Source: Neobacillus thermocopriae (lineage in GTDB: Bacteria > Bacillota > Bacilli > Bacillales > Cytobacillaceae). From it: a DNA stretch of 64,000 bases. Below, piece by piece: positions 34,079 to 42,493 of this stretch (its first letter is position 1; each line of letters opens with the position of its first letter). The DNA lies in the NCBI RefSeq assembly GCF_010975035.1, contig NZ_JAAIUV010000007.1, forward strand, positions 1 through 64,000, read 5' to 3'. The translations under genes and the position numbers were made by a program. The notes under the pieces are model-generated. The model was not told where the DNA came from, made no database searches, and saw only the letters and a program-made list of their open reading frames with translations.

Positions 34079-34606
34079 TTATTTAATGTTTGATAAGTAT
34101 CTTTTTTCAATGATATGGCGGTGGTGAATTTCATGGCCGGCAAGAATGTAAGCGATCGCTCGGGTAGTGACCTTGGTGTTATTGGCGTTCCCTTCGTTTG
34201 TCCAAGCCTCAGTTGGCATGTTTTCTATTAAAGTAATGGTGGCTTTTCTTGTGGCAATAAAGTCATCAAGGATTTTCTTTACAGGCAATTCATTGACTTT
34301 AGAATGATTGACAAAGAATTCCTCGTCAAATCCTGCCAAAGGTGTTTTGTCGCCGCGACCGATGCGCATGAGCCGGTAGCTCATGATTCTTTCAGTATCT
34401 GTAATGTGACCAAGGACTTCTTTAATACTCCATTTCCCTTCCCCATAACGGTAATGACTGTCTTCTTCCGAAATTCGGTCAAAAAGATCCATCATTTTCT
34501 TAAGATTTTCTTGAAGAATTGGAATCAAATCCCCTTCAGGTACTAATGATACATACGGAACATAGTAGTCTGGGTACTCATTAACCTCTGGACGTTGAAG
34601 CAACAA
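34079..34606 (-). CDS. DinB-like metal-dependent hydrolase/transferase
   Basis: The roughly 175-residue DinB/YfiT-type four-helix protein has His ligands in KEVLGHITDTERIM near residue 60 and in LAGHEIHHRHIIEKRY near the C-terminus. The family includes thiol S-transferases and damage-inducible proteins. TTG 34606 is suggested by AGGGGAG 6 bases upstream and by the family start; the frame opens at 34636. Confidence 0.78.
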   Translation of the reverse strand: MLLQRPEVNEYPDYYVPYVSLVPEGDLIPILQENLKKMMDLFDRISEEDSHYRYGEGKWSIKEVLGHITDTERIMSYRLMRIGRGDKTPLAGFDEEFFVNHSKVNELPVKKILDDFIATRKATITLIENMPTEAWTNEGNANNTKVTTRAIAYILAGHEIHHRHIIEKRYLSNIK

Positions 34607-34756
34607 AATCCTCTCCCCTCTCATCAATTTTATCAATCATCGAACATCCTCATTTATGTAGGATTAACTTCATTGTAGTCCTTCTTTCAAAAAATTACCA
34701 TAAAAAAAGCCGCTACCCGGTTTGTTCACCTAAGCAACAGCTCTTACTTCTTATTT

Positions 34757-35293
34757 TCATATTTTTTCAAAACGGACGCGTTTATGAATGAGGTACATAA
34801 TTGGCATGCCGACAGCCAATACAACAAATTCACCCGCGGCCGTAGTTAACCAAGTAAATAGGAATGGTAGATCAAATGCTAAATGAAGTTCAAGTGCAAT
34901 CAAGAACATGGTAAACGTAAATACAAGTGTATTAATCATCATTCGTTTCCAAATGCTTTGAACATAGCGCGCAGAAACGATTGTTATGGTCAATGCAAGT
35001 AAAGATTGGCCAACACCGAAAATGAGGTCATAGGCCATCATCGGGGAAAAGAATAGGTTCGTTAAAAATACACCTAAAATAATCCCGTATAGGTACTTTT
35101 TGTTGAAAACGATGAGATGGTTAAATATTTCCGAAACACGGAACTGAACTTGTGTAAACCCAAATGGTGCAATCATGGCTGAAACGGCAATATACAATGC
35201 CGCCACAATTCCGTTCACAACAATACTACGTACCTTGCTGCCTTCTCTGCTCGTTGTTTGACGAGCATTTAACATGTTTGTTGTATTTTCCAT
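34757..35293 (-). CDS. queT: QueT-type queuosine precursor transporter
   Basis: The 178-residue membrane protein has five or six helices and the QueT/DUF988 signature FGFTQVQFRVSEIFNHLIVFNKKYLYGIILG (about residues 44-74). QueT proteins are ECF-type substrate-binding components that import preQ0/preQ1-like precursors of the tRNA nucleoside queuosine. A preQ1-I riboswitch directly upstream, overlapping its ribosome binding site, supports this strongly. No energising ECF components are in the window. Confidence 0.92.
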   Translation of the reverse strand: MENTTNMLNARQTTSREGSKVRSIVVNGIVAALYIAVSAMIAPFGFTQVQFRVSEIFNHLIVFNKKYLYGIILGVFLTNLFFSPMMAYDLIFGVGQSLLALTITIVSARYVQSIWKRMMINTLVFTFTMFLIALELHLAFDLPFLFTWLTTAAGEFVVLAVGMPIMYLIHKRVRFEKI

Positions 35294-35302
35294 ATGAAAT
35301 TC

Positions 35303-35342
35303 TCCTTAGTTTTTTATAGTGGGATGGTTTCGAACCACTTTA
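35303..35342 (-). promoter_or_regulatory. preQ1-I riboswitch (translational)
   Basis: On the minus strand AGTGGTTCGAAACCATCCCACT is followed by ATAAAAAACTAAGGAG. This has the P1 stem GTGG/CCCAC, the conserved loop GGTTC...ACC, and the A-rich tail with AAAAAACTAAGG that pairs into the loop as an H-type pseudoknot. The tail merges with the Shine-Dalgarno of queT, so ligand binding should block translation. Confidence 0.9.
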
Positions 35343-35593
35343 TCATTATTCACAAGCTAATATATTAATATAAAAGGAAATATGGGTCAATGACACAATT
35401 TTGGTAAAAATAAATTCGAATACCTAAGTATGAATCCATTTCATTGGGATGATAAGTATAAGGCAATAGTATGAATGGTAACCTTAATCGAAAAGGGCTG
35501 CCAATGGTTGTCAAAACAAAAACGTGATTTAAATCACAAAACTTCACAAAGCAAGTCTTTATAATGAAAAAAAGGAGAAAATGAAAGAGGGGG

Positions 35594-35995
35594 GTGAAAA
35601 AATTGGAATACCCTTTTAAATCACTTTACACGGAGATTGGTGGACAAGAAACCATAGACAAACTGGTTGACGCATTTTATCCGCGCGTTTACGCCGACCC
35701 CGATTTAGCGCCATTATTTGAAGGGGATATGGAAGAAATCAAGCGAAAGCAGCGCATGTTCCTGCCGCAATTTTTAGGAGGACCTCCCCTATACAGTCAA
35801 GAATTTGGACCACCAGCTATGAGAGAGCGCCATTTGCCATTTGAAATCACACCAAAAAGAGCCCAATGTTGGCTTCGTTGCATGAAGGAAGCATTTGAAG
35901 AAATCGGTCTAGATAAAAATCCTGCTGGTCAAGCCTTCTATGATCGATTGACACAAGTAGCTGCCATCATGGTGAACAGTCCAGATAAGGAGTAA
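35594..35995 (+). CDS. Truncated (2/2) hemoglobin, group II
   Basis: The protein of about 133 residues resembles B. subtilis YjbI: YTEIGGQETIDKLVDAFYPRVYADPDLAPLF, then FLPQFLGGPPLYSQEFGPPAMRERHLPFEITPKRAQCWLRCMKEAF. The proximal heme His lies in the RERHLPF segment, and the Tyr/Trp residues of group II globins are present. A role in O2, NO or peroxide handling is typical. Start is GTG 35594 or TTG 35603; the G-run AGGGGGG favours the latter. Confidence 0.9.
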   Translation: MKKLEYPFKSLYTEIGGQETIDKLVDAFYPRVYADPDLAPLFEGDMEEIKRKQRMFLPQFLGGPPLYSQEFGPPAMRERHLPFEITPKRAQCWLRCMKEAFEEIGLDKNPAGQAFYDRLTQVAAIMVNSPDKE

Positions 35996-36002
35996 TTAAC
36001 AG

Positions 36003-36045
36003 GATTCTCGTCACTTCTTCAGGAAGGAACGGGAATCTTTTTTTA
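36003..36045 (+). terminator. Terminator after globin gene
   Basis: GATTCTCGT and ACGGGAATC arms (one wobble) are followed by T7. Confidence 0.85.
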
Positions 36046-36103
36046 TTTTAGGAATTTTATGGAATGAAGCAAATAGATTTATATAAAAAATATCTGAAAA
36101 TTC

Positions 36104-36132
36104 TTGTACGTATAGGTAGGCTATGGTAATAT
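36104..36132 (+). promoter_or_regulatory. Possible promoter of the sugar ABC operon
   Basis: TTGTAC (36104-36109), a 17-base spacer and TAATAT (36127-36132) lie just upstream of the first LacI-type half-palindrome at 36149. The -10 match is only fair. Confidence 0.3.
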
Positions 36133-36148
36133 TAAATCAATCACATAA

Positions 36149-36162
36149 TGCAAACGTTTTCG
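36149..36162 (+). promoter_or_regulatory. LacI/CcpA-type operator 1
   Basis: TGCAAACGTTTTCG shares the GCAAACGTTT core with the perfect palindrome found at 40652 in the same cluster. It sits just downstream of the predicted promoter of the binding-protein gene and resembles both LacI-family and cre sites. Confidence 0.5.
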
Positions 36163-36230
36163 TAAATTTGAATAGATTTTATTCATATACTTTACCTAAT
36201 ACTTAATAGATTTTTTATTACTTTTATTTG

Positions 36231-36241
36231 GAAGCGTTTGC
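36231..36241 (-). promoter_or_regulatory. LacI-type operator 2 (half match)
   Basis: Read on the minus strand GCAAACGCTTC repeats the GCAAACG half-site. It lies 85 bases upstream of the binding-protein start. Confidence 0.35.
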
Positions 36242-36268
36242 TTATAGTGATATTTTTTCATGAATTAA

Positions 36269-36282
36269 TGCAAACGAATTCA
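36269..36282 (+). promoter_or_regulatory. LacI/cre-type operator 3
   Basis: TGCAAACGAATTCA has the TGCAAACG half-site and fits the cre consensus at most positions. It lies 44 bases upstream of the binding-protein start, so three sites precede this gene. Confidence 0.45.
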
Positions 36283-36325
36283 TGAGAAACGATTAAAAAT
36301 TACTAGTTTATTAGGAGGAAAAGAA

Positions 36326-37624
36326 ATGAAGGGGAAAAAGTGGTATGCTGGTCTTTTATCAACATTGTTAGCATCAAGTGTTGTATTGGGAGCATGCGGT
36401 GGTACAGGCGATGATAAAGAGAAAGCCAGTAGTGGGGAAAAAGTAACGGTTGATATTTTCCAATTTAAGGTTGAATTTAAAAAACAATTTGAGGACCTTG
36501 TGAAGCAATATGAAAAGGAACATCCTGATATAAAGATCAATGTAAAAACTGTTGGTGGTGGTAATGACTATGGTGCAGCTTTAAAAGCAGCCTTCTCTTC
36601 TGGCGATGAACCTGACATCTTTAATGTAGGTGGACCATCAGATGTCCAAAACTATAGAGAGTATCTTGCGGACCTGTCAGAAACAAAAGCAGCAAAAGCA
36701 GCCCTTGAAGGAACTCTTGATAGTGTGAAGGATGGCGAGGAAGTTCTTGGATTGCCATTTAATCAAGAAGGATATGGCTATATTTACAACAAGAAAGTAT
36801 TTAAAAAGGCTGGAATTGACCCGGCTTCTATCAAAACATATGAAGATCTAGAAAAGGCAGTAAAAACTTTAGATAGTAAAAAGAAAGAGTTAGGCATTGA
36901 AGCAGTATTTGCCTTAGCGGCTAAAGAACAATGGGTTATTGGTAACCATTTAGCAAACGTTTTCATGGCACCTGATTTTAATCATAGTGTTGTTGAAGCA
37001 TTTAATGCCAAATCTGCTCCATTTACTAAATCTGAAGAATTGAAAAGAATGCTTGATTTACAAGCGAAGTACTCAGTTCAACCTGTATTAAGTCTTGATT
37101 ATTCTCAACAAGTAGAACAATTATTCTCATTGGGAAAAGTTGCCATGATTCAACAAGGGAACTGGACATACAACTCTATCTATGATATCGATCCTGAATT
37201 TGCAGAAAAAAATATTGGTTTCGTTCCAATCCCAGTTGAAGGTTTTGAAGGTAAATTACCTGTAGGAGTTCCGATGTATTGGGCTGTAAATAAGAAGAGT
37301 GATGAAAAAGAAGTAACAGCTGCTAAGGAATTTTTAGACTGGATGTATACTTCTGATGCTGGTAAAAAAGCTGTATTGGAAGACTTTAAATTTATCCCGG
37401 CATATGAAGGTTATGACACATCTAAAATTGCTGATCCACTTTCAAAAGAAATTTACAAATATGCGTCTGAAGGTAATACCATTGGTTGGGTATTCTTAGG
37501 ATCACCAACTGGATGGCAAGAAGGGGTATTAGCTGTAAATATGCAGAAATATTTAAGTGGTGAAAGTACTTGGGACGAAGCAATTAAAAAAGCCCAAGAA
37601 GCTTGGGAAAAATCACGTCAATAA
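36326..37624 (+). CDS. ABC sugar-binding lipoprotein
   Basis: The 432-residue family 1 solute-binding protein has a lipoprotein signal ending LGAC (lipidated Cys at residue 24), then the binding domain with FKKQFEDLVKQYEKEHPDIKI, SSGDEPDIFNVGG and VPMYWAVNKKSDEKE. It captures an oligosaccharide outside the membrane for the two permeases downstream. Family 1 ligands include maltose, trehalose and other glucosides. AGGAGG lies 8 bases before the ATG, and three LacI-like sites stand upstream. Confidence 0.92.
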   Translation: MKGKKWYAGLLSTLLASSVVLGACGGTGDDKEKASSGEKVTVDIFQFKVEFKKQFEDLVKQYEKEHPDIKINVKTVGGGNDYGAALKAAFSSGDEPDIFNVGGPSDVQNYREYLADLSETKAAKAALEGTLDSVKDGEEVLGLPFNQEGYGYIYNKKVFKKAGIDPASIKTYEDLEKAVKTLDSKKKELGIEAVFALAAKEQWVIGNHLANVFMAPDFNHSVVEAFNAKSAPFTKSEELKRMLDLQAKYSVQPVLSLDYSQQVEQLFSLGKVAMIQQGNWTYNSIYDIDPEFAEKNIGFVPIPVEGFEGKLPVGVPMYWAVNKKSDEKEVTAAKEFLDWMYTSDAGKKAVLEDFKFIPAYEGYDTSKIADPLSKEIYKYASEGNTIGWVFLGSPTGWQEGVLAVNMQKYLSGESTWDEAIKKAQEAWEKSRQ

Positions 37625-37686
37625 CCAGAAGAAAATGTCAATAAAGCAGACAAACGCTTAAGTTTGACCCTCAAATGAATACAGGC

Positions 37687-37722
37687 TAGCTAACGAAGCA
37701 GTAATAGTTGCTTCGTTAGCTA
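37687..37722 (+). other. 14-bp perfect intergenic hairpin
   Basis: TAGCTAACGAAGCA and its exact complement enclose an 8-base loop between the binding-protein and permease genes, without a real T-tract. Such hairpins often stabilise the 5' message or act as partial terminators so that binding protein is made in excess. Confidence 0.6.
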
Positions 37723-37811
37723 TTAAAAACTAGTGATGATTATTTTCTATTTGCCAAAGGTGCGACAATTATTCTTATAATCGATCGGGAATTAGTACAG
37801 GGGGGGTTTAG

Positions 37812-38672
37812 GTGAGAAATCGGGATATATCATTTTGGATATTTTTGACGCCGGTCCTATTAGGGTTAGGCCTTGTCGTCATTATCCCATTACTTTTTGG
37901 AATTTATTATTCTTTCACCAACTGGAATGGTCTGACCGCTACCGAATTTTTAGGGTTTGCCAACTATATTGATTTATTTAAGGACGAAGAATTCAGAGCA
38001 TCATTGTGGTTCACTATTAAATTTGCTGTTGTATCAGTGATTTTACTAAATGTTCTAGGTTTAGGACTTGCCTTGTTAGTGACACAAGGAATGAAAACTA
38101 GTAACTTCTTACGGACAATATTTTTCATGCCCAACCTAATTGGTGGACTTATTTTAGGATTTATTTGGCAATTTATTTTTGTAAGTGCATTTAGTGGAAT
38201 CGGTGATTTGCTGGGTATTGAAGCTTTGAAAGGCTGGTTATCTGATACAGAAACAGGCTTTTGGGGACTTGTGATTTTAAACTGCTGGCAATGGGCTGGC
38301 TATATTATGATTATTTACATTGCCTATTTGGAGAATATACCGAAGGACTTAATGGAAGCAGCTGAAATTGATGGGGCAAATAGCTTCCAGCGCTTTAAAA
38401 ACATTACTTTCCCATTAGTTGCACCTGCTTTCACGGTAAGTATGTTCCTGACTGTATCACACTCCTTTAAAATATACGACCAAAACTTGTCATTAACGGG
38501 TGGTGGACCATTTAATTCCACACAGATGGTGGCAATGGAAATTTACAAGACAGCTTTTAATGATAATCAAATGGCGTTTGCTCAATCAAAGGGGATCATT
38601 TTCTTAATTCTTGTGGCAACAGTCGCGTTAACACAGGTTTATTATAATAAAAAACGGGAGGTCGAAATGTAA
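37812..38672 (+). CDS. ABC sugar permease (MalF/UgpA type)
   Basis: The 286-residue protein has six helices and the binding-protein-dependent transport signature EAAEIDGANSFQRFKNITFPLVAP (about residues 181-204), the loop that contacts the ATPase. It starts at GTG behind GGGGGG. It pairs with the next gene, whose start shares a base with this stop codon. No ATPase is encoded here. Confidence 0.92.
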   Translation: MRNRDISFWIFLTPVLLGLGLVVIIPLLFGIYYSFTNWNGLTATEFLGFANYIDLFKDEEFRASLWFTIKFAVVSVILLNVLGLGLALLVTQGMKTSNFLRTIFFMPNLIGGLILGFIWQFIFVSAFSGIGDLLGIEALKGWLSDTETGFWGLVILNCWQWAGYIMIIYIAYLENIPKDLMEAAEIDGANSFQRFKNITFPLVAPAFTVSMFLTVSHSFKIYDQNLSLTGGGPFNSTQMVAMEIYKTAFNDNQMAFAQSKGIIFLILVATVALTQVYYNKKREVEM

Positions 38673-39490
38673 TGCAGAAGAAGAAAAGAAATCGCATTAT
38701 CCTTGAAATATTCGGCCTTTTGCTAGCCCTTTTATGGCTTTCCCCTTTTTATTTAATGGTTGTAAACGCGTTTAAAACAAAAAGGGAAATTTTTTCCGAC
38801 GTATTAGGATTGCCTGAAGAATTTACGATGGAGAACTTTGTTGAGGCCTTTTATCATTTAGATTTTATTCATTCTTTAATGAATTCCTTAATCATCTCTA
38901 TATTAGGAGTAGGGATCATCATCATCTTTTCATCCATGGCGGGATATGCATTAGCAAGAAATAAAAGTAAATTAAGTGGGTTTATCTTTTTCTTGTTTGT
39001 AGGTGCTATGCTTATCCCATTCCAATCTGTCATGATTCCGCTTGTTTCTCTTTTTGGTCAAGCAGATATGCTAAATAGTGCAGGATTGATCTTTATGTAT
39101 CTAGGATTCGGAAGCAGCTTATCAATCTTTTTATACCATGGTGCGATGAATGGGATTTCCAATTCACTTGATGAGGCGGCATATATTGATGGGGCTAATA
39201 AATTCCAAGTATTTTGGCATATTATTTTCCCATTATTAAAACCAATATCTGTAACGGTAGGGATTCTTAATATCATCTGGATTTGGAATGACTTTTTATT
39301 ACCATCTCTTGTACTAAAAGAAGAATCTGCCACCATTCCATTGAAAATGTTCTTTTTCTTTGGTCAGTTTACAAAACAATGGCATTTAGCATTAGCGGGA
39401 TTAACAATAGCCATTATTCCTGTCATTATTGCCTATTTCTTTGCTCAGAAGCAAATTATCAAAGGGGTTTCCGAAGGTGCCGTCAAATAG
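38672..39490 (+). CDS. ABC sugar permease (MalG/UgpE type)
   Basis: The 272-residue protein has six helices and the EAA loop DEAAYIDGANKFQVFWHIIFPLLKP (about residues 165-189). Together with the preceding permease it forms the membrane channel. The cluster has no ATP-binding subunit; in bacilli a shared MsmX-type ATPase usually serves such importers. Confidence 0.92.
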   Translation: MQKKKRNRIILEIFGLLLALLWLSPFYLMVVNAFKTKREIFSDVLGLPEEFTMENFVEAFYHLDFIHSLMNSLIISILGVGIIIIFSSMAGYALARNKSKLSGFIFFLFVGAMLIPFQSVMIPLVSLFGQADMLNSAGLIFMYLGFGSSLSIFLYHGAMNGISNSLDEAAYIDGANKFQVFWHIIFPLLKPISVTVGILNIIWIWNDFLLPSLVLKEESATIPLKMFFFFGQFTKQWHLALAGLTIAIIPVIIAYFFAQKQIIKGVSEGAVK

Positions 39491-39577
39491 CATACATGGA
39501 ACATGTTTGAAAGTTTCATACTAGCTTGTATGAGAACAGATAATCTGACTTATTTCTAAAAATGAGGGGAGGGAAGA

Positions 39578-40624
39578 GTGGTGTCAGTTACAATCAAGGA
39601 TGTCGCAAAAAAAGCAAATGTTTCTCCCTCTACTGTCTCACGTGTCATATCGGATAGTCCCAATATTAGTGAAAAAACTAAACGGAAAGTCCGTAAAATT
39701 ATGGAAGAAATGGGCTATCATCTGAATCTGAATGCAAGGACTTTAGTTCAAAGATCCACACAGACCATTGGGATTGTGATGAAAAATTCCATAAGCCAAT
39801 CCCTTCAAAACCCTGTATTTCCAGAAGTATTAACCGGCATAAGTGCTTATTGTCATAAACAAGGGTATAGCATGTGTATTGCAACTGGAGAGTCAGAGGA
39901 AGATATTTTTCAAGATACGGTTAAGATGGTGCAAGGGAAAAAAGTAGATGGGGTCATCGTCTTGTATTCGAAAAAAGATGACCAATTGGTTTCCTTTCTT
40001 ATCAACTCAAAAATTCCATTTGTTGTATTAGGGAAGCCGATTTTGGATTCACCAAACATTATGTATGTGGACAATGATAATTTTCAAGCTGCTAAAGATG
40101 CCACAGAATTTATTATTAAACGAGGTCATCAACGAATTGGTTTAATTGGTGGAGACCTTAGATTCGAAGTTTCAAAAGATCGATTAAATGGATATTTGGC
40201 AGCACTAAGTGAAAATGGGATTAAAGCGAATAATGAATATATTAAGCATATTTCATACAACCGGGAACAAGGAGCACAGGCTGTCGATGAACTACTAAAC
40301 TTAAAAGAACCTCCTACTGCATTAGTGATTACAGATGACTTAAATGCTTTAGTGGTACTTTTAGCTTTAAGAGAACGTAATATTAAAATTCCGGAACAAA
40401 TAAGTATTGTCAATTTTAACAATACCATGATTTCTAGACTTTCTACACCGCCTATGACATCAGTGGATATCCAAACTTTTCAGTTAGGTTATCAATCAGC
40501 TAAATGTTTAATCGAAGAGATTAAAGATCCAACCATGGTTAATAAACGAGTGATTATTCCTGCAGTCATTGTTGAAAGAGAGTCATGCATTGATTTAACG
40601 AAAGAGGACTCTAGTAAAAATTAA
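39578..40624 (+). CDS. LacI family transcriptional regulator
   Basis: The 348-residue protein starts with the LacI helix-turn-helix and hinge (VTIKDVAKKANVSPSTVSRVISDSPNISEKTKRKV). A periplasmic-binding-protein-like effector domain follows, with VDGVIVLYSKKDDQLV near residue 125 and GHQRIGLIGGD near 185. It should bind the GCAAACGTTTGC-like palindromes at 36149-36282 and 40652 and release them when a sugar from this pathway binds. Start is GTG 39578 or 39581 behind AGGGGAGGG. Confidence 0.9.
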   Translation: MVSVTIKDVAKKANVSPSTVSRVISDSPNISEKTKRKVRKIMEEMGYHLNLNARTLVQRSTQTIGIVMKNSISQSLQNPVFPEVLTGISAYCHKQGYSMCIATGESEEDIFQDTVKMVQGKKVDGVIVLYSKKDDQLVSFLINSKIPFVVLGKPILDSPNIMYVDNDNFQAAKDATEFIIKRGHQRIGLIGGDLRFEVSKDRLNGYLAALSENGIKANNEYIKHISYNREQGAQAVDELLNLKEPPTALVITDDLNALVVLLALRERNIKIPEQISIVNFNNTMISRLSTPPMTSVDIQTFQLGYQSAKCLIEEIKDPTMVNKRVIIPAVIVERESCIDLTKEDSSKN

Positions 40625-40651
40625 ACGATAAGGAAAATTGCATTCTTTAAT

Positions 40652-40663
40652 GCAAACGTTTGC
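40652..40663. promoter_or_regulatory. Perfect LacI operator palindrome GCAAACGTTTGC
   Basis: The 12-bp perfect palindrome lies in the 80-base gap between the LacI gene and the ThuA gene. It is the symmetrical version of the sites upstream of the binding-protein gene, so the metabolic genes are under the same control. Confidence 0.65.
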
Positions 40664-40703
40664 TTTATGTGGAAATTTCTTAATGAAAAAGGGGTTAATA
40701 AAA

Positions 40704-41432
40704 ATGAATGTATTAGTATGGAATGAAAACCGTCATGAAAAGACAAATCCAGTGGTTGCAGAAAATTATCCGAATGGTATCCATGGTACAATCGCTGAAT
40801 TTTTAAAAGATGAGCATGTAAATGTAAAAACAGCCACATTGGATGAACCAGAACATGGGTTAACAGATGAAGTATTAAAAGAAACCGATGTTTTAGTTTG
40901 GTGGGGACATAAAGCCCATGATGAAGTAAAAGATGAAATTGTTGAAAAAGTGTATAAACGGGTATTAGAAGGCATGGGCCTAGTTGTTTTACACTCAGGT
41001 CACTTTTCTAAAATCTTCAAAAAACTGATGGGAACATCCTGTGATTTAAAGTGGCGTGAGGCTAATGAGAAAGAGCGAATTTGGGTTGTTGATCCAACGC
41101 ACCCAATTGCTGAAGGGATTGGGCAATATATTGAATTAGAACAAGAAGAAATGTATGGCGAACATTTTGATATTCCAACACCAGATGAGCTTATTTTTAT
41201 CAGTTGGTTTGAAGGTGGAGAAGTATTTCGTAGTGGCTGCACATATAAACGTGGAAAAGGGAAAATTTTCTACTTCCGTCCTGGACATGAAACCTATAAA
41301 ACCTATCACAATAAAGAAATTCAACGTGTTATAAAAAATGGAGTCAATTGGGTAAAACCAGCTGAAACGGCAACACCTGTATACGGAAACGCAAAGCCAT
41401 TGGAAACCATCTCAGACAAAGCGACGGTTTAA
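40704..41432 (+). CDS. ThuA-like trehalose-utilisation protein
   Basis: The 242-residue glutamine-amidotransferase-fold protein has [24 protein letters not shown] near residue 75, [19 protein letters not shown] near 105, and [26 protein letters not shown], as in ThuA. In Sinorhizobium ThuA and ThuB handle trehalose-type disaccharides through 3-keto forms. ATG 40704 has AAGGGG upstream. The frame is open to 40638 through the operator, which makes an upstream start unlikely. Confidence 0.9.
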   Translation: MNVLVWNENRHEKTNPVVAENYPNGIHGTIAEFLKDEHVNVKTATLDEPEHGLTDEVLKETDVLVWWGHKAHDEVKDEIVEKVYKRVLEGMGLVVLHSGHFSKIFKKLMGTSCDLKWREANEKERIWVVDPTHPIAEGIGQYIELEQEEMYGEHFDIPTPDELIFISWFEGGEVFRSGCTYKRGKGKIFYFRPGHETYKTYHNKEIQRVIKNGVNWVKPAETATPVYGNAKPLETISDKATV

Positions 41433-41459
41433 TAGAATTATAGAAAAGGAGAGAGGAAT

Positions 41460-42491
41460 ATGACATTAAAAGTAGCTGTTATTGGTTGTGGAAGTATTGC
41501 TAGACATCGTCATCTAGTAGAATATGATGCACATCCTGCAGTAGAAATTGCAGCGGTATGCGATATTGTTGAAAGTCGCGCAAAAGAAATGGCGGAAAAA
41601 TACAATGCAAAAGCTTATACAAGTTATGAAGAGTTATTGGCGAATGAAAAAATCGATGCGGTAAGTGTTTGTCTTCCAAATGCCCTTCATGCTCCTGTAA
41701 CTATTGCGGCGTTAAATGCAGGTTGCCATGTATTATGTGAAAAACCAATGGCTACTTCAAGTGAAGAGGCAGAGCAAATGATCGAAGTGGCGAAGAAAAA
41801 TAACAAGAAATTAATGATTGCCCATAATCAGCGTTTTGTCCCTTCACATGTGAAAGCACGGCAATTGATTGAAAACGGAGAAGTAGGAAAGATTTATAGT
41901 TTTAGAACGGCATTTGGTCACGGAGGGCCAGAATCTTGGAGTGCAGACGGGAAAGAAAGTTGGTTCTTTAAAAAGGATTTGGCCTTTATCGGTGCAATGG
42001 GAGACTTAGGGGTACATAAAGTTGACTTGCTCCGATATTTATTAGGGGAAGAATTTGTTGAAGTGGCAAGTTTTGTAGAAACAAGTGCCAAAGAAAACAG
42101 TGACGTTGATGATAATGCTGTCTTCATCTTAAAAACCGAAAACGGAATAATTGGAACACTTGCTGCAAGTTGGGCTTATACCGCAGGTGAGGATAATTCA
42201 ACAATTATTTATGGTGAAAAAGCTATTTTACGATTAGAGGATGATCCAAACTATTCTTTAGTCGTTCAATATAAAAATGGTGAAGTTGTTCGTTATGAAC
42301 TAGGAAAGATTCAATCGAATGAGGAGGGCGGGCAAAAAAATAGCCATGTGATTGAACATTTCGTTCATTCGATTGAAACGGATACGGTCCCTCTAATAAG
42401 TGGTGAGGAAGGTAAGAAATCATTAGAGGTAATTATCGCTGCCATTGAATCAAATGAAAGTAAAAAAATTACAAAAGTAAGTCAGGTGTAA
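41460..42491 (+). CDS. Gfo/Idh/MocA oxidoreductase 1
   Basis: The 343-residue protein has an N-terminal Rossmann domain (VAVIGCGSIARHRHLVEYDAHP) and the CEKPMA motif at about residues 94-99, whose Lys-Pro takes part in catalysis and cofactor binding. It is followed by the MocA C-terminal sheet. By context it is a ThuB-like dehydrogenase that oxidises the 3-hydroxyl of a disaccharide or reduces the 3-keto product. A paralogue follows 2 bases downstream. Confidence 0.9.
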   Translation: MTLKVAVIGCGSIARHRHLVEYDAHPAVEIAAVCDIVESRAKEMAEKYNAKAYTSYEELLANEKIDAVSVCLPNALHAPVTIAALNAGCHVLCEKPMATSSEEAEQMIEVAKKNNKKLMIAHNQRFVPSHVKARQLIENGEVGKIYSFRTAFGHGGPESWSADGKESWFFKKDLAFIGAMGDLGVHKVDLLRYLLGEEFVEVASFVETSAKENSDVDDNAVFILKTENGIIGTLAASWAYTAGEDNSTIIYGEKAILRLEDDPNYSLVVQYKNGEVVRYELGKIQSNEEGGQKNSHVIEHFVHSIETDTVPLISGEEGKKSLEVIIAAIESNESKKITKVSQV

Positions 42492-42493
42492 GT

